Below are positions 6,983 to 15,779 of a stretch of 47,617 nucleotides of DNA, piece after piece. This DNA comes from Bacteroidales bacterium UBA1756. GTDB lineage: Bacteria > Bacteroidota > Bacteroidia > Bacteroidales > WCHB1-69. Every line of letters begins with the position of its first letter. Within the stretch, counting starts at the first letter, position 1. A program made the translations under genes and the position numbers. Location: assembly GCA_002314795.1 (NCBI GenBank), contig DCHI01000019.1, positions 1-47,617 on the forward strand. Direction: 5' to 3'. Below the pieces are notes generated by a model. That model had not been told where the DNA came from. It did no database searches and saw nothing but the letters and a program-made list of their open reading frames with translations.

Positions 6983-8989
6983 ATGAAGAAGAGACTGCCT
7001 CTTTTCGCTATATTTTTATTTGCAATTAGTTCGCTTTTTTCCCAAGTAGCTGTGCAGTCCTCAGCTGGACGTACTGCCGAAGATTTGGTTCGTTCGATTC
7101 TGATGGGCAATGGTGTCGTGGTTTCCAATGTTACGTTTAACAATAGCTCCTCCGCTTTGGATGCCACCTCCGGAGCTCAGTTGGGAACTTTTACCAATAA
7201 TCTCACAGGGTTTCCAGGTCTTCAATTCGCTGACGGATTGATTATTACGACGGGGGACATATCTGTCGCCGTTGGACCTAACGATGAAGATGGAGCGTCA
7301 TCTTCTGTGTATAATTCAATGTATTGTAGCGAATTAGAGAATCTTGCAGGAAATACCATCTATAATCCTGCGGTTTTGGAATTCGATTTTATGACCACGG
7401 CGGACCACGTCACTTTCAATTATGTTTTTGCTTCAGAAGAGTATCCTGAATATGTGGATGCCGGATACAACGACATTTTCGGTTTCTTTGTCACGGACCT
7501 TACGACGAATCAGACTTCCAATGTGGCTCTGATTCCTGGGACGAACTGGCCGGTTTCCATTGATAATGTGAACGTTTACGATTATTCACAGTATTATCAC
7601 GAGGTTTCCTACTATTCTTCTTATATGGAATATGATGCGTACGTAGGGCCTTTTGCCGCCACTTTTGCCGTTGTTCCTTGTCGCTTTTACCATATCAAAC
7701 TTGCCATCTCCAATGTGGGCGATGATGTGTATGATTCGGCAGTCTTCTTGCAAGGACAGAGTTTTTCCGCAGACGCTACTGAAACCAATGTTATTTATGA
7801 TAATGAAGACCTTCCTGTCGTCGTACAGGATTGCAACACGGCGACGGTTACGTTCAATCAGGGCTCCGCGCAAAATCACGACGTTGTCATTCCTCTGACC
7901 TATTCGGGTACGGCGGTCAATGGCGGTGATGTGGATATGCTTCCTGCTTCGGTGACAATTCCCGCCGGGCAGACGTCCGTGTCTCTTGTTATTCGCGCCA
8001 TCGGGAATTATACCCCCGACACCCTTACTCTGAATATTTATTATGAAGGAACAGTTTGCGCTGAAGGAACAACCATTACGATTTTAGTTTGTAAAAATGA
8101 AGGTATTGAATTAGCATCTGAAAACGTAGTCGTTTGTCAGGCAGCTGATTCCATTTCGGTGGAGTTGGTTTCTGGCCATTATGGTGAGATTCAGTGGACA
8201 CCATCCGCTATGCTCTCCAACCCGAACTCCTTGACGACGGGATTTTTGACGGCACCAACCGAGCCTACCTACTTTACTGTGGTAGCTTCCGACCGCTTTC
8301 ATTGTACCACCGACTCGACGCGGTTTTTGTACAGTTTTGGGGAACCCATCGCTGATACGGTACGTGCAACAATCTGTTATGGAACGACTTATAACCACTA
8401 TGGTTTCAATTTAACGCAAGAAGGAACTTATACCCGTGAGTCGCAGACAGCTTTTGGCTGCGACAGCAGCATTACCGTAATTCTTACCGTTCCTCATCCT
8501 GAAGTTGACATTGAAATTGGAACTTCCGACCTCTGCGAGGATGGATTTGTGGATCTGACAGCCACGATGTCGGGTGAATCCATTCGGTGGAGTAACGGAG
8601 AAAAAACAGAAGAGATTACAGTCACCAAGCCTGGAACATACGTTGCCACCGTCGTTGATGGCCCGTGCACAGCGCAGGACGCGGTGACCATCATTCCCTG
8701 TCCCGAAGCCGACGTCTATATTCCGACGGCTATCACTCCTTCCGATGAAAATGGGGTCAATGACGTTTTTTATATCCCGTTTGAAAGAACGGATGATATA
8801 GAAGAATTCTCCATCCAGATCTACAACCGATGGGGTATGTTAGTCTTTCAATCCACCAATCCGAATTTCACGTGGGACGGAACTGCACAAGGCAAACTAA
8901 TGGTGGACGAAACGTACGTCTATACCATTTTTTACAAAACTTTTAATCATCCGGCAAGGACGTTCAAAGGGGCAGTTACGGTGCTGTAA
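6983..8989 (+). CDS. Choice-of-anchor L protein with gliding-motility (T9SS type B) C-terminal domain
   Basis: A 668-residue surface or secreted protein. Residues 1-20 are a signal peptide. Residues about 50-260 form a choice-of-anchor L domain (LQFADGLIITTGDI, VLEFDFMTTADHVTFNYVFA, SEEYPEYV, NDIFGFFV). Residues 270-370 look like a Calx-beta-type Ig domain (ATVTFNQGSAQNHDVVIPLT). Around 440-505 lies one copy of the Cys-x-GCDS repeat that is found six times in the large endonuclease at 41415-44792. Residues 580-668 are the CHU_C/gliding motility-associated C-terminal domain (IQIYNRWGMLVFQS, WDGTAQGKLMVDETYVY), the type B T9SS signal. Likely an adhesin or surface protein. It converges on gldH with a five-base gap. 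Confidence 0.88.
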   Translation: MKKRLPLFAIFLFAISSLFSQVAVQSSAGRTAEDLVRSILMGNGVVVSNVTFNNSSSALDATSGAQLGTFTNNLTGFPGLQFADGLIITTGDISVAVGPNDEDGASSSVYNSMYCSELENLAGNTIYNPAVLEFDFMTTADHVTFNYVFASEEYPEYVDAGYNDIFGFFVTDLTTNQTSNVALIPGTNWPVSIDNVNVYDYSQYYHEVSYYSSYMEYDAYVGPFAATFAVVPCRFYHIKLAISNVGDDVYDSAVFLQGQSFSADATETNVIYDNEDLPVVVQDCNTATVTFNQGSAQNHDVVIPLTYSGTAVNGGDVDMLPASVTIPAGQTSVSLVIRAIGNYTPDTLTLNIYYEGTVCAEGTTITILVCKNEGIELASENVVVCQAADSISVELVSGHYGEIQWTPSAMLSNPNSLTTGFLTAPTEPTYFTVVASDRFHCTTDSTRFLYSFGEPIADTVRATICYGTTYNHYGFNLTQEGTYTRESQTAFGCDSSITVILTVPHPEVDIEIGTSDLCEDGFVDLTATMSGESIRWSNGEKTEEITVTKPGTYVATVVDGPCTAQDAVTIIPCPEADVYIPTAITPSDENGVNDVFYIPFERTDDIEEFSIQIYNRWGMLVFQSTNPNFTWDGTAQGKLMVDETYVYTIFYKTFNHPARTFKGAVTVL

Positions 8990-8994
8990 AGCAT

Positions 8995-9480
8995 CTATTT
9001 TCTAAAACGCTCTTCGTCAAAGTAATACATCGTCATACCAAAGTTGGCGATGCCTTTCACGTTGTCGGCACGCATCGCTTGTACGAATGCGAACTTGTAC
9101 GTACCGGAATAGGGGAAGCGGACTTTGGGATAAAAAAGATACTGGTAATCCTTGAGTCGGTTAGAGCCTTTTCCGACCCAGTTTCCGTGCGCGTCGGCGA
9201 GAAGGAATTCCAACGTGTCGCGGCTGACGGTTCCGTGCGGGTCTTCACTATCCATAAAAAGATAGAGATTCTGCGTTTCAAAATCCACGCTGTTGCGAAT
9301 ATCCATATAAATGGTGTAATACTGCAACGTATCCTCAATATCGAACTGAAAATGCAGCGTGTCGCCACAATTCCACGTTTCACCTTTGATAGACTGGATA
9401 TCTTCATAATAGACATCCCGATGGCAAGAGGAGACCAACAAACTGATGACCGCGAGCAACCCGACCGCTATTTTTTTCAT
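8995..9480 (-). CDS. gldH: Gliding motility / T9SS lipoprotein GldH
   Basis: A 161-residue lipoprotein: signal peptide with lipobox VSSC, lipidated Cys19. The body matches GldH (YYEDIQSIKGETW, RNSVDFETQNLYLFMD, GNWVGKGSNRLKDYQYLF, YKFAFVQAMR), which is needed for gliding in Flavobacterium johnsoniae and is kept in many non-gliding Bacteroidales with a T9SS. It starts two bases after the ricT stop, so the two form an operon; this ricT-gldH order is typical in the phylum. Its presence agrees with the four T9SS cargo genes in the window. Confidence 0.92.
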   Translation of the reverse strand: MKKIAVGLLAVISLLVSSCHRDVYYEDIQSIKGETWNCGDTLHFQFDIEDTLQYYTIYMDIRNSVDFETQNLYLFMDSEDPHGTVSRDTLEFLLADAHGNWVGKGSNRLKDYQYLFYPKVRFPYSGTYKFAFVQAMRADNVKGIANFGMTMYYFDEERFRK

Positions 9481-9482
9481 AA

Positions 9483-11021
9483 CTACTTGTCTTCAATGTT
9501 TTTAAGTTCGTCCAAACTGTATTTCACTTCATCATCTTTCTTCTGGTTGACGATAGCGAATTCCTCCATCGTTTCTGGGAACTGGTTCTTTTTATTCAAC
9601 TCGATAATTTCATTGACCTTGTCCAACGGAAGTGCAAATATCGTGTTGTCTCCGTGATAGTTATACCAAACGATTTTCTTAAAGATGTCAATTTTGTTAT
9701 AATGAGCCGTTCCTTTTTTAAACTTAAGTTTAAGATTAGGAGCGGGGAAACCTTTCAGTTCTTCCTGATAGGTAGATTGTTCAAAATTGAGGCAGCATTT
9801 CAGTTTCCCGCACTGGCCAGCTAATTTTTGCGGATTAAGAGAGAGTTGCTGCGTACGAGCGGCGGCCGTAGAAACGGACTGAAAATTCGAAAGCCACGAA
9901 GAGCAGCACAGTTCGCGTCCGCAAGTTCCAATGCCGCCAAGACGACCGGCCTCCTGACGGACACCAATCTGACGCATTTCAATGCGAATATGGAACTGTT
10001 CGGCAAGAATCTTAATCAACTCACGGAAATCGACACGGTCTTCTGCCGAATAATAAAAGATGGCTTTAGTCCCATCACCTTGATATTCAACATCATTCAC
10101 CTTCATTTTCAGACCGAGGTCCCAAGCGATGTAGCGGGATGTCAGCATCGTGGTGTGTTCCTGATTGACGGTAGAAATCCATTTTTCAATATCCGAATAA
10201 CGGGCCGTGCGATACAGTTTTTTCTTGACGTCATCCACTTTCACGCGCTTGTGCGCTAACTGACGATAGACGTTCTTGCCAAGCATAGAAATGATGCCGA
10301 TATCGTGTCCGGGTGTAGATTCCACGGCAACGATGTCCCCCACGTGGAAAGCACCTTCCTGCGGAAGCAAGAAGAAATCCTTGTGGCTATTCTTAAAACG
10401 GACCTCGGCAATCGGGCAGTCCAAATAATCAATGGAGATATCCAATTTGGACATCCAATCGTGCGTGCTGAGTTTGCAGGAAGTTTCCGAATATTCGGAA
10501 GCGTTAACCACCTCCGGATCAGGTACTTCACGCAGGCCACGGCTAAGGAACGGATTGGAAGCCAACCGTTTGGTTTCGGCGCTGATGGGCGTACGAATGT
10601 CCATATCCAAATACTCGTCGAGGTTTTCAGCGGGAGCGGTAGTGGGACGTTCGTCATCGCTGAAACGTTTTTCTGGTTTCTTGTTATGTTCCTTCATCAA
10701 GGTCTGGAGTTCTTCCGGCGACAGGTTGTCATCGACGCCGTCGTCAAAATTAGCGGAAGACTCCAATTCGTCATCATTATCAGGAAGTACGACGGCTTCA
10801 GAAATTTGCTCCTTCATTTCCACAACCTCATCCACGACCGGTTCTTTCGGCATTTCGTTTTGAGGAACGTGGGAACGGCCATTGGCTCCGTCACGGGGCT
10901 CCGTCCGTTGACCATTTCGGTTGCGATTTCTATTATCGCGATGTTTCTTCTTATTATTGTTACGGTTATTATTTCCGTTATTACTCTTATTATCAGTACG
11001 TTCAGTCTTGTTTTCGTCCAT
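9483..11021 (-). CDS. ricT: RicT-like PSP1-domain protein
   Basis: About 512 residues. The start is placed at the ATG at 11021; an upstream TTG at 11030 would add three residues. The first ~100 residues are low-complexity Asn/Lys/Arg followed by acidic sequence, then about 150 residues of linker, and the C-terminal half is the PSP1 (YaaT/RicT) domain: FFLLPQEGAFHVGDIVAVE, RIEMRQIGVRQEAGRLGGIG, then two cysteine clusters CGRELCCSSW and CGKLKCCLNF. In Bacillus subtilis the RicA-RicF-RicT complex carries Fe-S clusters and affects RNA maturation; the cysteines fit a cluster-binding role, but partners RicA/RicF are not seen here and the role in this phylum is not settled. Confidence 0.88.
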   Translation of the reverse strand: MDENKTERTDNKSNNGNNNRNNNKKKHRDNRNRNRNGQRTEPRDGANGRSHVPQNEMPKEPVVDEVVEMKEQISEAVVLPDNDDELESSANFDDGVDDNLSPEELQTLMKEHNKKPEKRFSDDERPTTAPAENLDEYLDMDIRTPISAETKRLASNPFLSRGLREVPDPEVVNASEYSETSCKLSTHDWMSKLDISIDYLDCPIAEVRFKNSHKDFFLLPQEGAFHVGDIVAVESTPGHDIGIISMLGKNVYRQLAHKRVKVDDVKKKLYRTARYSDIEKWISTVNQEHTTMLTSRYIAWDLGLKMKVNDVEYQGDGTKAIFYYSAEDRVDFRELIKILAEQFHIRIEMRQIGVRQEAGRLGGIGTCGRELCCSSWLSNFQSVSTAAARTQQLSLNPQKLAGQCGKLKCCLNFEQSTYQEELKGFPAPNLKLKFKKGTAHYNKIDIFKKIVWYNYHGDNTIFALPLDKVNEIIELNKKNQFPETMEEFAIVNQKKDDEVKYSLDELKNIEDK

Positions 11022-11045
11022 TTTAGGCAATTAAAATTAAGGTTG

Positions 11046-11053
11046 CAAAGATA
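11046..11053 (-). promoter_or_regulatory. -7 promoter element for ricT-gldH
   Basis: Minus-strand TATCTTTG, a perfect TAnnTTTG, 25 bases before the ricT ATG at 11021. Confidence 0.65.
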
Positions 11054-11124
11054 CGACTTTTCAATCGTTAACAGACAATTTCGTTTTTTTTTAAAAAAAA
11101 GGAAAGAAGCGGCGACTTAATTCG

Positions 11125-11132
11125 TAAATTTG
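11125..11132 (+). promoter_or_regulatory. -7 promoter element for M16 peptidase gene
   Basis: TAAATTTG fits TAnnTTTG, 35 bases before the ATG at 11168; it is divergent to the ricT promoter 70 bases away. Confidence 0.6.
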
Positions 11133-11167
11133 CCGCCTTTGTTTTAATAATATATTGTACTAATAAT

Positions 11168-14083
11168 ATGAGTAAAATTAAATTCCTTTTAATCGGATGC
11201 GTGCTCCTTTGTTGCACAGCACTTTATTCCCAGAACAAGCACTATGAATACCAGACCGTTCCAAACGATCCGATGAATGTGAAAATTTACACTATGCAGA
11301 ATGGGTTGAAAGTGTATATGTCTGTAAACAAAGATCTTCCACGAATTCAGACTTACATCGCAGTGAAGGCGGGAAGTAAAAACGATCCGGCACAAACCAC
11401 CGGCCTCGCCCATTATTTGGAACATCTTATGTTCAAAGGAACTTCCAGGATTGGAACTTTGGACTGGGAAAAAGAGTCCGTGCTTTTGGACCAGATTGAG
11501 AGACAATTTGAGGTGTACCGTTCTACGAAAGAGCCGGAAAAAAGAGACTCCATCTACAAAGTCATTGACAAGCTTTCTTACGAAGCGAGCGGATATGCCA
11601 TTCCGAATGAGTACGTCAAGTTGATGAAGCACATCGGTTCAACGGGGACGAATGCGTGGACGTCGAACGACAACACCGTTTTCATTGAAAACATTCCGTC
11701 CAACCAATTGGAAAACTGGGCAATGATTGAAAGCGAACGTTTCCAAGACCCGGTTATCCGTCTTTTCCATACGGAATTGGAAACCGTTTACGAAGAGAAG
11801 AATCGGTCTCTTACGAATGACAGCCGCAAGGCACGCGAAGCGTTGATGGCTGCACTTTTCCCGGATCATCCATACGGAACGCAAACCACCTTAGGAACCG
11901 AAGAACACTTGAAAAATCCGTCCATCCAGAACATCAAGCAGTTTGTTAAAACCTATTATGTGCCGAACAATATGTGCATCGTGCTGTCCGGTGACTTTAA
12001 TCCCGACGAAGCGGTTTCCATTTTGGAAAAATATTTTGGAGAAATGCAGCCAAGCGACTCCATTCCCCGTAGGGACATCGAATCCCATCCCATCGAATAT
12101 TCAAAAGAGAAGGCAGTGAAAGTCAGTGGTTTGGAAGCAGAATCCGTCACCATCGGCTACCGCATCGGAAAGCCGGCGAACGCTACTGAAATCTACTTGC
12201 TCCGTATGATGGACTACATTATGAACAATGGCAAATGTGGTCTTATTGACTTGGATATCAACCAGAAACAAAGAACGGCAAGCGCGTCATCCTCTCCAAT
12301 GATTCTGTGTGACAATTCAGCTTTCATTCTAAACGGAAAGCCCAAAAAGGGACAATCCCTGAAAGAAGTTTGCGACCTGCTTATGAGAGAGATTGAAATT
12401 GTAAAGTCGGGGAATTTTGACGATACACTGATGACCGGAGCCATTAACAATATGCGTCTGCAAGAAATGCAACAGCAGGAGAGCGCGTCCAAAGCCGCAT
12501 CGCTGATGCTCAGTGCTTTCACTAACAACATTCAATGGGACGTGGCTTGTCACTCCGTGGATTATTTCAGCCAAATCACCAAGAAAGATATCATTGAATT
12601 TGCTCAAAAATATTTTGTTGACAATAATCGCGTCATTGTCTATAAAGAGCAAACTGAAACCACTGATGTTCAAAGTGTTGCAAAACCAGCCATCACTCCC
12701 ATTCAAATCAACCGTGACGTAGAATCCGACTTTTTCAAAAAGATAAAGGCCAAAGAGGTGACGCCCATCGCACCCGTTTATACGGACTATAAAAAATCCA
12801 TCCAACGCGGTGAAGCAAAATCCATTCCGCTTTATTGTGTGAAAAATACGACAAACGCCACGTTCTCTTTAAAATTAGTCTATCCTGTTGGAGAATTGAT
12901 GAACAAAGTTCTTCCCATTGCCGCTTCCTACGCCGGAATGGTTGGAACGGAAAAACACACTGCCGAAGATGTTCGCCGTCTTTTCTACCAAATGGCCTGC
13001 AATTTTTCCGTTTATTGCTCCGACAAAGAACTCACGTTCTCCCTCTCCGGTCTGAGCGAAAATCTGGAGCCCGCATTTAACCTGATGATGGAAGTCATTC
13101 AGAATGCAAAGCCGGATGAAGAGATTTTCAGGGGAATGATTGACAATCGCATCAAAAAAATGGAGGATGCCAAGAAACAGCAAGACAACGTTTTATCAGC
13201 ATTAAGAATCTATTGTGAATATGGTCCCGAATTGGTGAATTATTCACTTAAGCCAGGAGATATGCGCGGTTTGAACAGCGAAGGCGTACTTGAAACTCTG
13301 AGAATGATGCTGCAATACCAACCCGTAGTCCGTTTTTACGGCCCGCAATCGGTGAAGCAACTCAAAAAAATGCTGTTGAAAGATTATGTTTTCCCGAGCG
13401 AATACGCCACACCTCCTCTTCCACTCAATTTTATCAAACGCGAAGTCACCCAAAACGAAGTGTTCTTTGTCCCGTACAATGCCAAGCAGTCACGATTGGT
13501 AACCTACTCCCGCGGCCCCATCTTCAACAAAGAGATGTTAGCCAGCAGCAAGATGTACAACGGTTACTTCGGCGGCGGAATGGACGCCATCGTTTTTCAG
13601 GAAATGAGAGAAAAAAGATCGTTGGCTTACACGGCCCGTTCATCATACATTATTGAATCTGACACCAATAGTTTTTCATACAACTACTCTTTCATCGGAA
13701 CGCAAAACGACAAGATTATTGATGCTTGGACGGCATTTGACGAACTTTTCAACGAGATGCCCGTTTCCGAAACCTCTTTCAATTTAGCCAAAGAAAAAGT
13801 GCTGACTGACATCGCCACCACACGCTACACCAAGGAAGACATTTTGAACACTTACTTTGCCAATAAAAAAATCGGTTACGACTACGACTATCGAAAAGAC
13901 ATTTATAACGCTGTCAAATCCTTCACCATTGACAATGTAATCAAGTTCAACCAACAATATGTCAAAGGCAAGCCCCAAATCCGTATGATTCTTGCAAGAG
14001 AAAAAGACATAGACCTTTACGAACTTCAAGATCGTTTCGGAACGCTCCAAAAATTAGATTTAAACGACATTTTCGGTTATTAA
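11168..14083 (+). CDS. M16 family (insulinase-like) zinc metallopeptidase, two-repeat form
   Basis: A 971-residue exported peptidase with a signal peptide over residues 1-21. The first M16 half carries the inverted zinc motif HYLEH (82-86: His82, Glu85, His86) in GLAHYLEHLMFKGT, and the distal Glu lies in LETVYEEKNR (around 204-212); GSTGTNAWTSNDNTVF is a further family signature. The second half (about 560-960) is the inactive M16 repeat, with SYAGMVGTEKHTAEDVRR and FGGGMDAIVFQEMREKRSLAY, the latter containing the substrate-binding segment. Full-length two-half enzymes of this size form a chamber that degrades peptides, here probably in the periplasm. It is followed after 11 bases by the DUF4301 gene, so both are likely on one transcript. 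Confidence 0.92.
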   Translation: MSKIKFLLIGCVLLCCTALYSQNKHYEYQTVPNDPMNVKIYTMQNGLKVYMSVNKDLPRIQTYIAVKAGSKNDPAQTTGLAHYLEHLMFKGTSRIGTLDWEKESVLLDQIERQFEVYRSTKEPEKRDSIYKVIDKLSYEASGYAIPNEYVKLMKHIGSTGTNAWTSNDNTVFIENIPSNQLENWAMIESERFQDPVIRLFHTELETVYEEKNRSLTNDSRKAREALMAALFPDHPYGTQTTLGTEEHLKNPSIQNIKQFVKTYYVPNNMCIVLSGDFNPDEAVSILEKYFGEMQPSDSIPRRDIESHPIEYSKEKAVKVSGLEAESVTIGYRIGKPANATEIYLLRMMDYIMNNGKCGLIDLDINQKQRTASASSSPMILCDNSAFILNGKPKKGQSLKEVCDLLMREIEIVKSGNFDDTLMTGAINNMRLQEMQQQESASKAASLMLSAFTNNIQWDVACHSVDYFSQITKKDIIEFAQKYFVDNNRVIVYKEQTETTDVQSVAKPAITPIQINRDVESDFFKKIKAKEVTPIAPVYTDYKKSIQRGEAKSIPLYCVKNTTNATFSLKLVYPVGELMNKVLPIAASYAGMVGTEKHTAEDVRRLFYQMACNFSVYCSDKELTFSLSGLSENLEPAFNLMMEVIQNAKPDEEIFRGMIDNRIKKMEDAKKQQDNVLSALRIYCEYGPELVNYSLKPGDMRGLNSEGVLETLRMMLQYQPVVRFYGPQSVKQLKKMLLKDYVFPSEYATPPLPLNFIKREVTQNEVFFVPYNAKQSRLVTYSRGPIFNKEMLASSKMYNGYFGGGMDAIVFQEMREKRSLAYTARSSYIIESDTNSFSYNYSFIGTQNDKIIDAWTAFDELFNEMPVSETSFNLAKEKVLTDIATTRYTKEDILNTYFANKKIGYDYDYRKDIYNAVKSFTIDNVIKFNQQYVKGKPQIRMILAREKDIDLYELQDRFGTLQKLDLNDIFGY

Positions 14084-14094
14084 AATACAATAGA

Positions 14095-15585
14095 ATGGAT
14101 AAATTATTCACTTCCAATGATTTAGAATTGATAAAAAAAAGAGGAAGCAATCCCGAACAAGTATCAGAACAATTCAACCACTTCAAAAAAGGGTTTGACT
14201 TTGCTGATTTGCAGCGTGCTGCGACTGTCGGCGATGGGATTATCCGGCTGACGGAATCTGAAAAGGAGAAACTGCTGTCTCTTTATTCAAAACTCATTGA
14301 AGGAAAAAGGATTGTAAAATTCGTGCCCGCTTCCGGCGCTGCGTCCCGAATGTTCAAAGAACCATTCACTTATTTGGAGGCAGAGGACGAACCCACCCGC
14401 ACAAAAGCGTTGCAGCTCATCCATTCGCTGAAAGATTACGCACTTTACGACGACCTCGCCGCTGCAATGAAACGGGACGGTTTGAAAATTGAAGAGAGAA
14501 TTGCGAACGGAGATTACAAAACCGTTTTATCCTATCTTTTAGAAGAAAAAGGGCTGAACTACGGGAAGTTACCCAAAGGGATGCTCCAATTTCATCGTTA
14601 TGAAACCGAGTGCCGAACGGCCTTTGAGGAACACTTGGTGGAAGCCGCCCATTACGCTCGGTGCAGCGATGGAAGCTGTCACTTGCATTTCACCGTTTCG
14701 CCACAGCACCAACCACTTTTCGAGCAGCGATTCGCCGAAGTGAAAAACAAATATGAACAACGCCACGGAGTTCATTACGACGTTACCTTTTCCACACAGA
14801 AGCCCGGGACGGATACGCTTGCCGCGACGGAAGACAATCTCCCGTTCAGAGATGAAAACGGGAATCTCCTCTTTCGTCCAGGGGGGCACGGCGCACTCAT
14901 CCAGAACTTAGGGAACATTGACGCCGACGTCGTTTTTGTAAAAAACATTGACAATGTAATGTGCGACCAAACATTGGACGACACCCTTACGTACAAAAAA
15001 GTTTTGGCGGCTTATTTGCTATTGGTTCAAAAGCAAATATTTGAATATCAAGAACTTCTTTCATCAAAAGAAGAAGTTGATACAGAAACGATTCAACAGA
15101 TACAACGATTTGTAAAGGAACGACTTATGCAAGACGCTCCCGCCGAACGCACGGCTCTCCTTGAAATCCTTTCGCGCCCCATTCGCGTCTGCGGTATGGT
15201 CAAGAACGAGGGCGAACCCGGTGGCGGGCCTTTTTTCGTGAAAAGCAAAAACGGGAAAACGACACTCCAAATCGTTGAATCGGCACAAATTGACAAAAGT
15301 GACACCCGACAAAAAGAGATACTGACACACGCGACGCACTTCAATCCGGTGGATATGGTCTGCGCCTTCAAGGACGGGAACGGTAAGAGCTACCCTCTGA
15401 ATCGTTTTGTTGACGCGGAGACCGGCTTCATCTCCTCGAAATCGTACGAAGGGCGCACGCTCAAAGCGATGGAACTACCGGGACTATGGAACGGCGCGAT
15501 GGCGCATTGGAACACACTTTTCATTGAAGTTCCGTTAAGCACATTCCATCCCGTAAAAACACTTTTTGATTTGAAAATCAAATAA
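14095..15585 (+). CDS. DUF4301 family protein
   Basis: A 496-residue soluble protein of the DUF4301 family, common in Bacteroidetes. Recognisable segments are FVPASGAASRMFK (about 78-90), FHRYETECRTAFEEHL (about 165-180), PGGHGALIQNLGNID (about 261-275) and the C-terminal LPGLWNGAMAHWNTLFIEVP. The GAASRMFK and GGHGALI patches recall nucleotide-sugar pyrophosphorylase-like folds, so a sugar-nucleotide or phosphate-binding activity has been suggested by fold, but I know of no demonstrated function. No signal peptide or membrane segment. It lies 11 bases behind the M16 peptidase gene, and no terminator is seen between them. Confidence 0.88.
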   Translation: MDKLFTSNDLELIKKRGSNPEQVSEQFNHFKKGFDFADLQRAATVGDGIIRLTESEKEKLLSLYSKLIEGKRIVKFVPASGAASRMFKEPFTYLEAEDEPTRTKALQLIHSLKDYALYDDLAAAMKRDGLKIEERIANGDYKTVLSYLLEEKGLNYGKLPKGMLQFHRYETECRTAFEEHLVEAAHYARCSDGSCHLHFTVSPQHQPLFEQRFAEVKNKYEQRHGVHYDVTFSTQKPGTDTLAATEDNLPFRDENGNLLFRPGGHGALIQNLGNIDADVVFVKNIDNVMCDQTLDDTLTYKKVLAAYLLLVQKQIFEYQELLSSKEEVDTETIQQIQRFVKERLMQDAPAERTALLEILSRPIRVCGMVKNEGEPGGGPFFVKSKNGKTTLQIVESAQIDKSDTRQKEILTHATHFNPVDMVCAFKDGNGKSYPLNRFVDAETGFISSKSYEGRTLKAMELPGLWNGAMAHWNTLFIEVPLSTFHPVKTLFDLKIK

Positions 15586-15700
15586 ATACTAACCAGACTT
15601 TTTTTGAACAAAATGAGCAGTTTTTACGTTAAAAAAAGATGTTTGGTCACTTTGTTCATAACTCATAGACACACCATCATCAAAAAAATGGAATTGGTGT

Positions 15701-15708
15701 TATCTTTG
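15701..15708 (+). promoter_or_regulatory. -7 promoter element for large T9SS cargo gene
   Basis: TATCTTTG, a perfect TAnnTTTG followed by CA, about 72 bases before the ATG at 15780, which implies a 5' leader of about 65 bases. Confidence 0.6.
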
Positions 15709-15779
15709 CACTCGGTAATTGAAAAACGGAATTGAATCTTATCTATAAATAAATCAACATTTTATAATATTTTTTTACT

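Noticed and set aside
10305..11120. A 271-codon plus-strand frame opposite ricT
   Set aside because: Antisense to the low-complexity and central parts of ricT; the hydrophobic product comes from reading Asn/Asp-rich codons backwards.
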